This document shows positions 25,207-33,381 of a DNA stretch of 46,981 bases, piece by piece. The notes beneath the pieces are model-generated. The model saw only the letters and a list, made by a program, of their open reading frames with translations, had not been told where the DNA came from and searched no databases. Numbering within the stretch: position 1 is the first letter of the stretch; every line of letters begins with the position of its first letter. Location: the NCBI GenBank assembly GCA_020249045.1, contig JADCGK010000043.1, forward strand, positions 1-46,981. The letters run 5' to 3'. The position numbers and the translations under genes were made by a program. The DNA comes from Azospirillum sp. GTDB lineage: Bacteria; Pseudomonadota; Alphaproteobacteria; CACIAM-22H2.

Positions 25207-26928
25207 ATGGACCGCCGGGAATTCCTGGGCGTATTGGGGGCGGCCGCGACCGTCGGATTTTCGCTGCGCGCCGAAGATGCGCGGGCGCAAAGCGAAGCCG
25301 ACCGGCTTTACGACGCGCCGCGCTTCGGCACCGTGTCGCTTCTGCACTTCACCGACTGCCACGCCCAGCTTTTGCCGGTGCATTTCCGCGAACCGAGCGT
25401 CAATCTCGGCATCGGCTCGATGGCGGGCCAGCCGCCGCATCTGGTCGGTGAACGGCTGTTGGGCCATTTCGGCGTGCCGGCGGGTTCGCGTCTGGCGCAC
25501 GCCTTCACGCATCTCGATTTCGACCGGCTTGCGCGCCAGTACGGCAAGGTCGGCGGCTTCGCGCATCTGGCGACGTTGATCAAGCGCGTGCGCGCCACGC
25601 GGCCCGGCGCGCTGCTGCTCGACGGCGGGGATACGTGGCAAGGCTCCGGTACGGCGCTGTGGACCAAGGGCCAGGATATGGTCGACGCGTGCAAGCTGCT
25701 CGGCGTCGACGTCATGACGCTGCATTGGGAATGCACCTACGGCGCCGAACGCGTGACCGAAATCGCCGAGAAGGATTTCGCGGGCAAAATCGACGTGGTC
25801 GCGCAGAACATCAAGACGGCCGATTTCGGCGACGACGTGTTCAAGCCCTATGTCGTGAAGGACGTCAACGGCACGAAAGTCGCGGTGATCGGGCAAGCCT
25901 TCCCCTACACCCCGATCGCCAATCCGCGCTACTTCGTCGAGGATTGGACCTTCGGTATCCGCGAGGAGGAAATGCAGAAGGCCGTGGACGCGGCCCGCGC
26001 CGAAGGGGCCCGCGCGGTCGTCGTGCTGTCGCACAACGGCATGGATGTGGATCTCAAGCTCGCCGGCCGGGTGCGCGGGATCGACGCGATCCTGGGCGGC
26101 CACACCCATGACGGTGTGCCCCGACCGACGATCGTCGCCAACGCCGGCGGGCGCACGCTCGTGACCAACGCGGGCTCGAACGGCAAGTTCCTGGGCGTTC
26201 TCGATTTCGAGATGGGCAGCGGCGGCGTCGCCGATTTCCGCTATCGCCTGTTGCCGGTCTTCGCCGATCTGTTGCCGGCCGACCGCGAGATGGCCGCGGC
26301 GATCGAGCGCATCCGCGCGCCGCATTCGGCGAAGCTCGGCGAAAGGCTGGCGATCAGCGAAGGGCTTCTTTACCGACGCGGCAATTTCAACGGTTCTTTC
26401 GATCAGCTGATCTGCGATGCGTTGATCGCCGAGCGCGATGCGGAGATCGCGTTCTCGCCGGGTTTCCGATGGGGCACGTCGATCCTGCCGGGCGAAGCGA
26501 TCACGATGGAGCACGTCCTCGACCAAACGGCGATCACCTATCCCTACGTCACGCTCGCCGAAATGACCGGTGCGCAGATCAAGGAAATCCTCGAAGACGT
26601 CGCCGACAACCTGTTCAACCCCGATCCCTACCAGCAGCAAGGCGGCGATATGGTGCGCGTGGGCGGGCTCGCCTACGCATGCGATCCGACGGCGCGGATG
26701 GGCGCGCGGATCCAGGACATGCGCCTTGCCGGCCGGCCGATCGAAGCGGGCAAGCGCTACAAGGTCGCGGGCTGGGCGCCGGTGGCGGCCGAGGCGCGTG
26801 ATGCCGGCGGCGAACCCATCTGGGATCTCGTTTCGCGGCACCTGCGCGCGAAGCGCACGATTGCACCGCCCGCCCTCAACCTGCCGCGCTTGATCGGGAT
26901 GGACGGCAATCCGGGCCTCGCCCTTTAG
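25207..26928 (+). CDS. soxB: Thiosulfohydrolase SoxB
   Basis: 573 residues, the family's normal length. The Tat signal DRREFLGVLGAAATVGFSL is followed by the metallophosphoesterase domain with metal ligands in LLHFTDCHAQ, GGDTWQGSG, SHNGMD and GGHTHDG, and then the 5'-nucleotidase-type C-terminal domain with GNFNGSFDQ. It hydrolyses the terminal sulfone of SoxY-bound thiosulfonate to release sulfate, using two manganese ions in the periplasm. The start is 5 bases after soxX. An extra Cys occurs in HWECTYG, where Phe is more common. Confidence 0.95.
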   Translation: MDRREFLGVLGAAATVGFSLRAEDARAQSEADRLYDAPRFGTVSLLHFTDCHAQLLPVHFREPSVNLGIGSMAGQPPHLVGERLLGHFGVPAGSRLAHAFTHLDFDRLARQYGKVGGFAHLATLIKRVRATRPGALLLDGGDTWQGSGTALWTKGQDMVDACKLLGVDVMTLHWECTYGAERVTEIAEKDFAGKIDVVAQNIKTADFGDDVFKPYVVKDVNGTKVAVIGQAFPYTPIANPRYFVEDWTFGIREEEMQKAVDAARAEGARAVVVLSHNGMDVDLKLAGRVRGIDAILGGHTHDGVPRPTIVANAGGRTLVTNAGSNGKFLGVLDFEMGSGGVADFRYRLLPVFADLLPADREMAAAIERIRAPHSAKLGERLAISEGLLYRRGNFNGSFDQLICDALIAERDAEIAFSPGFRWGTSILPGEAITMEHVLDQTAITYPYVTLAEMTGAQIKEILEDVADNLFNPDPYQQQGGDMVRVGGLAYACDPTARMGARIQDMRLAGRPIEAGKRYKVAGWAPVAAEARDAGGEPIWDLVSRHLRAKRTIAPPALNLPRLIGMDGNPGLAL

Positions 26929-26937
26929 GAGATCGCC

Positions 26938-27426
26938 ATGCGCAGACTCGCCTTCGCTTTCGTCCTGGCCCTGTTGGCGTCGCCCGTCGCCGCCCAAGAA
27001 GGCACCTTCACGGTCAAACATCTGACGCCCGAGACGGCGCTCAAAGCCGCGCAAGCGGCGCTCGCCGCCTGTCGCGCGGAAGGGGCGCAAACGGCCATCG
27101 CCATCGTCGACCGTTCGGGCGTCACGCAAGTGCTGCTGCGCGACCGGTTCGCCGGGCCGCATACGGTGCACGTCGCCGTCGACAAGGCGTGGACGTCGGT
27201 TTCGTTCCGGCAGAACACGCTGGATCTGGTCCAGGCGACGCAGACGCCCGACATGTCGGGCGCGCGCCAATTCCCGCGTTTCGTCGCGGTCGGCGGGGGC
27301 GTGTTGATCGAAGGCGGGGGATCGATCTTCGGGGCGATCGGCGTGTCGGGCGCGCCGGGCGGCGCGATGGACGACAAATGCGCCAAAGCGGGCCTTGCGG
27401 CCATCGCCGACGAACTGAATTTCTGA
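26938..27426 (+). CDS. Exported HbpS/GlcG-family protein
   Basis: 162 residues with a Sec signal (RRLAFAFVLALLASPVAAQ). The mature part is the GlcG/HbpS (DUF336) fold: AIAIVDRSGV, RDRFAGPHTVHVAVDKAWTS and GGGVLIEGGGSIFGAIGVSGA. Relatives bind haem or act as corrinoid/haem-related accessory proteins. It starts 9 bases after soxB with a GGAGAT site, so it is the last gene of the sox operon. A role in guarding or delivering haem for the three Sox cytochromes is an attractive inference, not shown. Confidence 0.85.
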   Translation: MRRLAFAFVLALLASPVAAQEGTFTVKHLTPETALKAAQAALAACRAEGAQTAIAIVDRSGVTQVLLRDRFAGPHTVHVAVDKAWTSVSFRQNTLDLVQATQTPDMSGARQFPRFVAVGGGVLIEGGGSIFGAIGVSGAPGGAMDDKCAKAGLAAIADELNF

Positions 27427-27436
27427 CGGGCCCGTC

Positions 27437-28111
27437 TCAGCCGCAATAGCGGCGCAGGAATTCCTTGGTGCGTTCGCGCGCCTTGTCGGCCGAGGGCTTG
27501 TCGTAGGATCCGCGCATCTCGCAATTGAAGCCGTGGCCGGCGGGATAGACGAACAGATCCGCATCGGGCAGCGCGCGGCCGACCTTTTCGACGTCGGACA
27601 TCGGGATCGAGGCGTCGGTCTCGCCGAAATGGAACAGCACCGGGCAACGCGCGGTTTCGTTCAGATGCTGGACGACGGCTCCCCCGTAATACGACACGCA
27701 CGCGTCGAGACCGGTGATGCGCGTGGCCGACAGCCATGCGAGCGTGCCGCCCCAGCAATAGCCGATGACCGCGATCTTCACGCAGCCGGCGCGTTGCAGT
27801 GCCAGCGCGCAAGCGGCGATGTCGTTGAGCGCCTTTTCCGCCGGAACCTTGGCGCGCAAATCGCGACCTTTGGCGACGTCGTCCTCGGAATACCCGAGCT
27901 CGATGCCGGGCTTTATCCGGTCGAATAACGCGGGGGCGAGGGTCAGATAACCGTCATACCCGTAGGAATCGGCGGTTTTCCGGACATGTTCGTTGAGCCC
28001 GAAGATTTCCTGAACGATCACCAGCCCCGCTTTGGGCTTGCCCGGCGGATCGGCCCGCCAGGCCTGAAAACGATGTCCATCAACGGCTTGCAGCTCGATC
28101 GGATGACCCAT
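27437..28111 (-). CDS. Dienelactone hydrolase family protein
   Basis: 224 residues, cytosolic alpha/beta hydrolase. The DLH triad and helper are visible: Glu35 in VIVQEIFGLN, nucleophile Cys119 in VIGYCWGG, Asp166 in GETDAS, His193 in AGHGFNC. Such enzymes open dienelactones in chlorocatechol-type routes or hydrolyse related esters. The start MGHPIELQ is well placed just downstream of a 19-base palindrome. It converges on the sox operon, 10 bases from its last stop. No other ortho-cleavage gene is present, so its true substrate is open. Confidence 0.88.
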   Translation of the reverse strand: MGHPIELQAVDGHRFQAWRADPPGKPKAGLVIVQEIFGLNEHVRKTADSYGYDGYLTLAPALFDRIKPGIELGYSEDDVAKGRDLRAKVPAEKALNDIAACALALQRAGCVKIAVIGYCWGGTLAWLSATRITGLDACVSYYGGAVVQHLNETARCPVLFHFGETDASIPMSDVEKVGRALPDADLFVYPAGHGFNCEMRGSYDKPSADKARERTKEFLRRYCG

Positions 28112-28220
28112 CCGTGACCCCGTGGTTTCCGTCCCGGCGGTTCCGTGACGGAACCGTCCGAGCGCGACTATGGCCGGGGGGGCCCGAGTCGGGCAAGTCC
28201 TTGTGAATCCTAGCGGGCCG
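28112..28220. promoter_or_regulatory. Control region of the dienelactone hydrolase gene
   Basis: On the minus strand a -35 TTGCCC and -10 CATAGT with 18-base spacing can be read. Just downstream lies a perfect palindrome CGGTTCCGT-G-ACGGAACCG at 28138-28156, and a smaller one GCCCGA-G-TCGGGC at 28182-28194. The first is well placed as a repressor site. Confidence 0.5.
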
Positions 28221-28847
28221 TCACCGGGCGGCGGCTCGGACCTGCGGCAACCGGGCAGAGGCGACGATCGCCTCGAATGCCGGTTTTCCCGCCGCAAAAT
28301 AGTGGATTTCGGCGGCATGGAACAAGAGCAGGTAAAGCTGCTTGTCGCGTTCGAAGGCGTAGCCCAGCGCATGGCGGTCGGTTTCGAAGCTACCTTGGTT
28401 CCCGGCCCCGAAGCGGAACTCGAAGCGGATTCCCGAATGGCCCGCCACTTCCGCAGGCGCCACCTCCACCAGTTCGAAATCGCTGGCGGCGACGGTTCGC
28501 GCCAAGGTCCCTTGGACGAATGCGACGATATCGGTCGGGCTGCTGCCCGCGCGGTAGCGGGGATATTCGCGCAGCGCGTTCTCCGGCAAATTGACCAAGG
28601 CTTTGCCTTCTTCGATGCCGGGCGCGAGATGGACCGTATCGAGCAATGGTCCGTTCCTGGTCCACGTCTCGGGCCAAATATTGGATGCGCCGTCGACCTG
28701 ACGGTTCCATGTCGAATCCAGCGTCACGTCGAGTTTGCCTTGGATCGCATGGGCACCCGGCCCGACGGAGGCGTAAAAGGCGCACCCCGCGAGCGACAGC
28801 GCGACGGCGGCGACGAGGACGAAGGAACGAAAGCGGTGAGGGGTCAT
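28221..28847 (-). CDS. Putative lipoprotein, unknown
   Basis: 208 residues. A lipoprotein signal is clear: basic N-terminus, hydrophobic VLVAAVALSL and lipobox LAGC with the lipidated Cys near residue 22. The mature part has repeated aromatic/acidic beta-type stretches (FELVEVAPAEVAGHSGIRFEFRFG) and no enzyme motif that I recognise. It lies 4 bases downstream of the M48 protease gene and is probably co-expressed, so it may be an envelope partner of that protease. Confidence 0.78.
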   Translation of the reverse strand: MTPHRFRSFVLVAAVALSLAGCAFYASVGPGAHAIQGKLDVTLDSTWNRQVDGASNIWPETWTRNGPLLDTVHLAPGIEEGKALVNLPENALREYPRYRAGSSPTDIVAFVQGTLARTVAASDFELVEVAPAEVAGHSGIRFEFRFGAGNQGSFETDRHALGYAFERDKQLYLLLFHAAEIHYFAAGKPAFEAIVASARLPQVRAAAR

Positions 28848-28851
28848 GGCA

Positions 28852-30057
28852 TCAACTCGTGAGGGTGCGTCGGATGATTTCGCGATCGGGGGCGCTCGGC
28901 GCGCGGCGCAGATAATCGTTGAGGAGCTCGCGGGCCTCGGATTCGCGGCCCATTTTTCTGCGCAAAAGGCCGAGCGAACGCCACGCGACGGCGGGCGTTT
29001 CGGCGGCGCCGAGCGCCGCTTCGAGAGTTGCGTCCGCCGTCTTTTCGTCCTCGCCGCCGGCGCGCAAGCGCAACGCTTCGCCCTTCGCGTACAGAGCCAA
29101 TCCGTCCTTCGCATCGACCGAGATCCATCGGTCGGCGATGAGCACCGTCGCGCCATGCGCACCCGTGCGGATTTGATCCTCGAAAAGCATCTCGCGGATG
29201 TCCGATATGCCCTCGCGATAGGCCGCCGAACGCGGATCTCCGGCGGGCATCTCCGCCGCCCGCGCGCGCAACGTCGCCTCCCGCTCTCCGGGATCGGGAT
29301 GCGACGCATCGATGATGCTCCGGTAGCGCGGAAGCCCGCGCGCTTCGGACTCGGCGCGCAAGTTCTCCCAATTGCGGGCGGCTTCGATGGGCGCCAATCC
29401 CCGCGTGCTGAGCATGCGGATGCCAATCTCGTCCGCCTCGCGCTCGTGGTCGCGGCTGTAGTTGAAGTAGCTGGCCGTCAGGATGAGGTTGGTCAGGTCG
29501 GTGGCCTGGGCCACGCCCAACCCCGCGAAAATGAAGGCCAGGAACTGTTGGATATCGGCGGCTTGCCGGCGCATCCCGTCGCGCTCTTGCCCGTGCGCCC
29601 GGATGTAATGGCCGATTTCATGGCCGAGAACCGCCGCCAGTTGCGCCTCGTTCGTGCAGCGCAATAGCAGCCCGGTCCATATGTTCATCATCCCGTTCGA
29701 CGCCTGGGAGGCGTTGAAATCGGGCACGCGTATGACGTAGGGCCGAATATCGCCGGCGTACTCGTCAGCCATGCCCTTGACGACGCGGGCAATGTAGGCG
29801 TTGAGGCGCCCGTCGCGCACGAGGAACCGCGAGACGCGCAACCGGCGTTCCATTTGGTCGAACATCGCCCGCAGGCCGTCGTCGGCCGAGGCCGAACTCG
29901 CCGTCCGCACGCCGGGTGCAACGCGCGGACCCAGATCGATGCTGCCGTCGATCCCTGTCAGCGGCCGGCCGGTTTGGTCGGCGGGCATGCAGGCCATCAA
30001 GCCCGTCGCGCAGAAGGCGCACCCGCCGGACAGAAATCCGCGCCGGCCGACCGTCAC
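28852..30057 (-). CDS. M48-family zinc metalloprotease with TPR-like tail (BepA/LoiP type)
   Basis: 401 residues from GTG 30057, which overlaps the upstream stop as GTGA. The N-terminus combines a twin-arginine motif (GRRGFLSGG) and a lipobox-like LMAC at about 20-23, suggesting a Tat-exported lipoprotein. The peptidase domain has HEIGH at 146-150 and the third zinc ligand in HEREADEIG at about 204-212. The C-terminal 130 residues are helical with repeats (YAKGEALRLRAG, WRSLGLLRRKMG), like the TPR part of BepA. It probably does outer-membrane quality control in the periplasm, together with the two flanking lipoproteins. Confidence 0.85.
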   Translation of the reverse strand: MTVGRRGFLSGGCAFCATGLMACMPADQTGRPLTGIDGSIDLGPRVAPGVRTASSASADDGLRAMFDQMERRLRVSRFLVRDGRLNAYIARVVKGMADEYAGDIRPYVIRVPDFNASQASNGMMNIWTGLLLRCTNEAQLAAVLGHEIGHYIRAHGQERDGMRRQAADIQQFLAFIFAGLGVAQATDLTNLILTASYFNYSRDHEREADEIGIRMLSTRGLAPIEAARNWENLRAESEARGLPRYRSIIDASHPDPGEREATLRARAAEMPAGDPRSAAYREGISDIREMLFEDQIRTGAHGATVLIADRWISVDAKDGLALYAKGEALRLRAGGEDEKTADATLEAALGAAETPAVAWRSLGLLRRKMGRESEARELLNDYLRRAPSAPDREIIRRTLTS

Positions 30058-30758
30058 TGCGGCATGCCTTCCAGCAGGGCCGCGATCGTCTCTTTCGCCG
30101 GTTCGGCCGTGCGCAGATCGCCGGCCCCGCGCAGCAAACGGTTGAACCAAACGACGTCGCCGGTGTTTAGATCCACCATCGAAGCGAAACCGATCTGCAT
30201 TCCGCCGTGCAACGCCACGCCGAACACGGCGGCCGCGACCACCTGCGCCGCCACGCGCGCCCCGCTCGAATAGGAGTCGCGGACATGCACCAAAACCACG
30301 TAGTCGGCCGCGTCCGCCGGCGCCAAACCCCGGATCGCGGGCCCCATGGTCCACTCGAACTTGCCTTTCTTGGTCGGCAGGGATTCGGGGCCGTCGTATT
30401 GGTGGGCCCTGATCGACTGTCCGACGGCCGCGTGCAGACGCATCAGCTTGGCGGTCTGGGCGTCGTCCACCACCCCGTCGTGGAACGCGACCGCGATCTT
30501 GCGTTCCTCGAAGAACCCGCGCAGCGCGGCATTCATGTTCGCGCGCGCGGCCACGGTCCAATCCTGCCGGGGCGTCGGCGCGCCGCCGAACGACAGTTCG
30601 AAAAGCTCGGCGTCGACCGGCAAGACCAGGATCCGGGCGTCGCGCTCGGCCGGCCGCGTCAAGGTTTCCTGCAGACGGTGATGGTTCTGCACGCACGCCG
30701 CGAGCGAAACCGCGAGCATGACGACGCAAATCGCCTTCGCGCGTTTGTATAAATTCAC
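30054..30758 (-). CDS. Putative lipoprotein, unknown
   Basis: 234 residues. A signal with lipobox LAAC (Cys about residue 22, VVMLAVSLAACVQ) marks an envelope lipoprotein. The mature region (ARILVLPVDAELFEL, ADYVVLVHVRDSYSSG, VDLNTGDVVWFN) loosely recalls the CsgG/GNA1162-like group of lipoproteins with a Rossmann-like fold, but the match is weak. It is the first gene of the operon with the M48 protease and the second lipoprotein, joined by a 4-base overlap. Confidence 0.75.
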   Translation of the reverse strand: MNLYKRAKAICVVMLAVSLAACVQNHHRLQETLTRPAERDARILVLPVDAELFELSFGGAPTPRQDWTVAARANMNAALRGFFEERKIAVAFHDGVVDDAQTAKLMRLHAAVGQSIRAHQYDGPESLPTKKGKFEWTMGPAIRGLAPADAADYVVLVHVRDSYSSGARVAAQVVAAAVFGVALHGGMQIGFASMVDLNTGDVVWFNRLLRGAGDLRTAEPAKETIAALLEGMPQ

Positions 30759-30837
30759 GACAGCATTCCCCGCCCCGATAATCTTGAGGTTGTAGGATGC
30801 TGCGTATCCCAGCCGCCTGTCAAGCGGCCGGCCCGCG

Positions 30838-31938
30838 TCACACGTTGAATCGGAACAGGAAGACGTCGCCGTCCTTGACCGGGTAATCGCGCCCTTCGGT
30901 GCGGGCCTTGCCCGCTTCCTTGGCGGCCGCTTCGCCGCCCAGGGCCACGAAATCGTCGAAGCCGATCGTCTCGGCGGCGATGAAGCCGCGCTCGAAATCC
31001 GAATGGATGACGCCGGCGGCCTCGGGGGCTTTGGCGCCTTTGCGCACCGTCCACGCGCGCGCTTCCTTCGGCCCGGCGGTGAAGAACGTCTGCAGGCCCA
31101 GCAAGCCGTAGCCCGCGCGGATCACGCGCGCGAGGCCGGTCTCCGACAGGCCGAGGGAGGCGAGGAATTCCTTGCGCTCGGCGTCGGTGGCGAGTTGGGC
31201 GATCTCCGCTTCGATGGCCGCCGAGATCACCACGCTCGTGGCGCCTTGCTTGGCCGCCATCGCGGCCACTTTGGCGGACAGCGAATTGCCCTTGTCGGCC
31301 GAGCCTTCCTCGACGTTGCAGACGTAGAGCACCGGCTTGGCGGTGATGAGCTGGAGCTGGCGCCACGCGTCGGCCTGTTCGGCCGGTACGGCGATCGTGC
31401 GCGCGGGCCGGCCCTCGCGCAGCGCGGCCAGGGCGGGCTCGATCAGGTCGACCTGGGCTTTGGCTTCCTTGTCGCCGGTCTTGGCTTTCTTCTGGAGATT
31501 GGGCAGCCGCTTTTCCAGGCTGTCCATGTCCGAGAGCATGAGCTCGGTCTCCACCGTCTCGGCGTCGCGGATCGGATCGATCGAGCCCTCGACATGGGTG
31601 ATGTCCCCGCCTTCGAAGCAGCGCAGCACGTGCGCGATCGCATCGACCTCGCGGATATGGCCGAGGAATTGGTTGCCCAGACCTTCGCCCTTCGAAGCGC
31701 CGCGCACGAGCCCGGCGATATCGACGAATTCGAGTTGGGTGGGCACCGTCTTCGCCGACTTGGCGAGTTCGGCGAGCTTGTCCAAGCGCGGGTCGGGCAC
31801 GGGTACGCGGCCGACATTGGGTTCGATCGTGCAGAACGGATAGTTCGCGGCCGCGGCCGCCGCCGTGGCGGTCAGCGCGTTGAACAAGGTCGACTTGCCG
31901 ACGTTCGGCAGGCCCACGATCCCGCAGCGGAAACCCAT
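30838..31938 (-). CDS. ychF: Ribosome-binding ATPase YchF
   Basis: 366 residues, full length. GLPNVGKST is the P-loop near the N-terminus, and the G4 position reads NVEEG rather than NKxD, which is why these Obg-class proteins prefer ATP. The C-terminal TGS-like domain includes GLQTFFTAGPKEARAW and the terminal RDYPVKDGDVFLFRFNV. It is involved in ribosome-associated stress signalling. It sits 12 bases after pth in the same direction, the common order in this bacterial group. Confidence 0.95.
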   Translation of the reverse strand: MGFRCGIVGLPNVGKSTLFNALTATAAAAAANYPFCTIEPNVGRVPVPDPRLDKLAELAKSAKTVPTQLEFVDIAGLVRGASKGEGLGNQFLGHIREVDAIAHVLRCFEGGDITHVEGSIDPIRDAETVETELMLSDMDSLEKRLPNLQKKAKTGDKEAKAQVDLIEPALAALREGRPARTIAVPAEQADAWRQLQLITAKPVLYVCNVEEGSADKGNSLSAKVAAMAAKQGATSVVISAAIEAEIAQLATDAERKEFLASLGLSETGLARVIRAGYGLLGLQTFFTAGPKEARAWTVRKGAKAPEAAGVIHSDFERGFIAAETIGFDDFVALGGEAAAKEAGKARTEGRDYPVKDGDVFLFRFNV

Positions 31939-31950
31939 AGCGCTCGTCCT

Positions 31951-32535
31951 CTATTTCGTTGGAGCCGGGTTCATCGCGAGCCCGACCTTGTTCATGAATT
32001 GCGCGGCTTTACCGGCGATCAGGAGTCCGAGATCGGCGGCGATCGCGGCCGTCATGTCCCCGACCCACGCGGCTTCGCCTTTGCCGAAATCGTGCAGCAC
32101 GTAATCCGCGACGCGGTCCTTGTCGCCCGGATGGCCGATGCCCAGACGCACGCGCACGTAATCTTTCGTGCCCAGATGCGCGTCGATCGATTTGAGCCCG
32201 TTATGCCCCCCATGTCCGCCACCCGTCTTCACACGCAGCTTGGCGGGCGGCAGGTCGAGTTCGTCGTGAATCACGATCGTATCGGCCGCGGCGATCTTCA
32301 AAAACCGCGCGGCTTCGCCCACCGACTGGCCCGACAGGTTCATGTAGGTGAGCGGCTTGAGCGCCACCACCTTCATGCCGTCGACGAAGCCGTCGGCGGT
32401 CTCGCCGTGGAAGCGGCGCTTCCATGGTCCGAAGCGGTGCTTGGCCGCGATCGCGTCGAGCGCGAGGAAACCGATGTTGTGGCGGTTCGCCGCGTATTCG
32501 GGGCCCGGGTTGCCGAGCCCGACGAGGAGCTTCAT
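31951..32535 (-). CDS. pth: Peptidyl-tRNA hydrolase
   Basis: 194 residues. MKLLVGLGNPGPEYAANRHN holds the catalytic His of the family, followed by MNLSGQSVG, HDELDLPPAKLRVK and GGGHGGHNGLKS. It recycles peptidyl-tRNA released from stalled ribosomes. The start ATG 32535 is the conserved one; upstream in-frame sequence is not conserved in character. It is placed between rplY and ychF, the usual arrangement. Confidence 0.95.
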   Translation of the reverse strand: MKLLVGLGNPGPEYAANRHNIGFLALDAIAAKHRFGPWKRRFHGETADGFVDGMKVVALKPLTYMNLSGQSVGEAARFLKIAAADTIVIHDELDLPPAKLRVKTGGGHGGHNGLKSIDAHLGTKDYVRVRLGIGHPGDKDRVADYVLHDFGKGEAAWVGDMTAAIAADLGLLIAGKAAQFMNKVGLAMNPAPTK

Positions 32536-32578
32536 GGCCCGGACCCCGATACGCGTTCGAACGAAACCGCGCCGCGCC

Positions 32579-33301
32579 TTACTTCTTGGCGGCGGGCTTG
32601 GCGGCGGCGGGCGCCGCGGCCTTGGCGTCGCCGGCCTTCGCACCGGCGGCCGGTGCAGCGGCCTTGGCGTCGCCCGCGGCGGCGGGTGCGGCACCTTCGG
32701 CGGCGGCGGCGGTCGGGGCCGCTTCGGCTTCCTTCTGCACCGACGGCGCGCGGATCGCGACGATGGTGAAGTTGCGCGCGATCGTGGGCTTCACGCCCTC
32801 GGGCAACTTGATCGCTTCGATGTGCACCGAATCGCCGATGTCGAGCCCGGCCAGATCGATGACGATCTTGGCGGGGATCTTGTCGGGATGCGACCACACT
32901 TCGATCACGTGGCGAACGAGGTTGACGACGCCGCCGCGCTTGACGCCCGGCGACTTGTCGGCGTTCTCGATCTTGACCGGCACTTCGACGCGCACGCGGC
33001 TCGCGGCGCCGACGCGCTGGAAGTCGACGTGCTCGGGGCGGTCGTTGACCGGATGGAACTGGACGTCGCGCGGCAGCACGCGATGCACTTTGCCGCCGAC
33101 CTCGAGGTCGTAAAGCCGGGTGAAGAACCCGGATTTCGACGCTTCGCGCATCACGTCGCGCGGGTCGAGCGAAACGAGGGTGGGGGCGGCCTTTTCGCCG
33201 TAGATCACGGCGGGCACGCGGCCCGCGCGACGGACGGCACGGGCGGCCCCTTTTCCAGCCCCTTCCCGCGGCTCGGCCGCGAGTTTGTTCACGGAGGTCA
33301 T
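32579..33301 (-). CDS. rplY: Ribosomal protein L25/Ctc, long form with Ala/Lys tail
   Basis: 240 residues. The N-terminal L25 domain (GAARAVRRAGRVPAVIYG) binds 5S rRNA and the middle TL5-type domain (VHIEAIKLPEGVKPT) follows. From about residue 200 the protein is a low-complexity Ala/Lys/Pro tail with the unit GDAKAAAPAA twice at a 14-residue interval; the DNA of the unit (GCGGCCTTGGCGTCGCC on the plus strand) repeats exactly at 32616 and 32658. An AGGAAAG site precedes ATG 33301. It is followed downstream by pth. Confidence 0.94.
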   Translation of the reverse strand: MTSVNKLAAEPREGAGKGAARAVRRAGRVPAVIYGEKAAPTLVSLDPRDVMREASKSGFFTRLYDLEVGGKVHRVLPRDVQFHPVNDRPEHVDFQRVGAASRVRVEVPVKIENADKSPGVKRGGVVNLVRHVIEVWSHPDKIPAKIVIDLAGLDIGDSVHIEAIKLPEGVKPTIARNFTIVAIRAPSVQKEAEAAPTAAAAEGAAPAAAGDAKAAAPAAGAKAGDAKAAAPAAAKPAAKK

Positions 33302-33381
33302 TTGTCTTTCCTTCTTTCTCTCTCGGTTGGCCGGCGCCGGGCCTCCAGGGTTGCCCTTCAAGCGCCGGGATGTGCGGTCCG
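33302..33381. other. Intergenic prs-rplY
   Basis: An 80-base gap between the end of prs and the start of rplY on the minus strand. It carries the purine-rich ribosome-binding site of rplY. A terminator hairpin or promoter could not be clearly read. Confidence 0.35.

Noticed and set aside
32594-32680. Repeat array in rplY as a possible CRISPR or tandem DNA element
   Set aside because: The repeats are in frame, encode Ala/Lys units and have no regular spacers.
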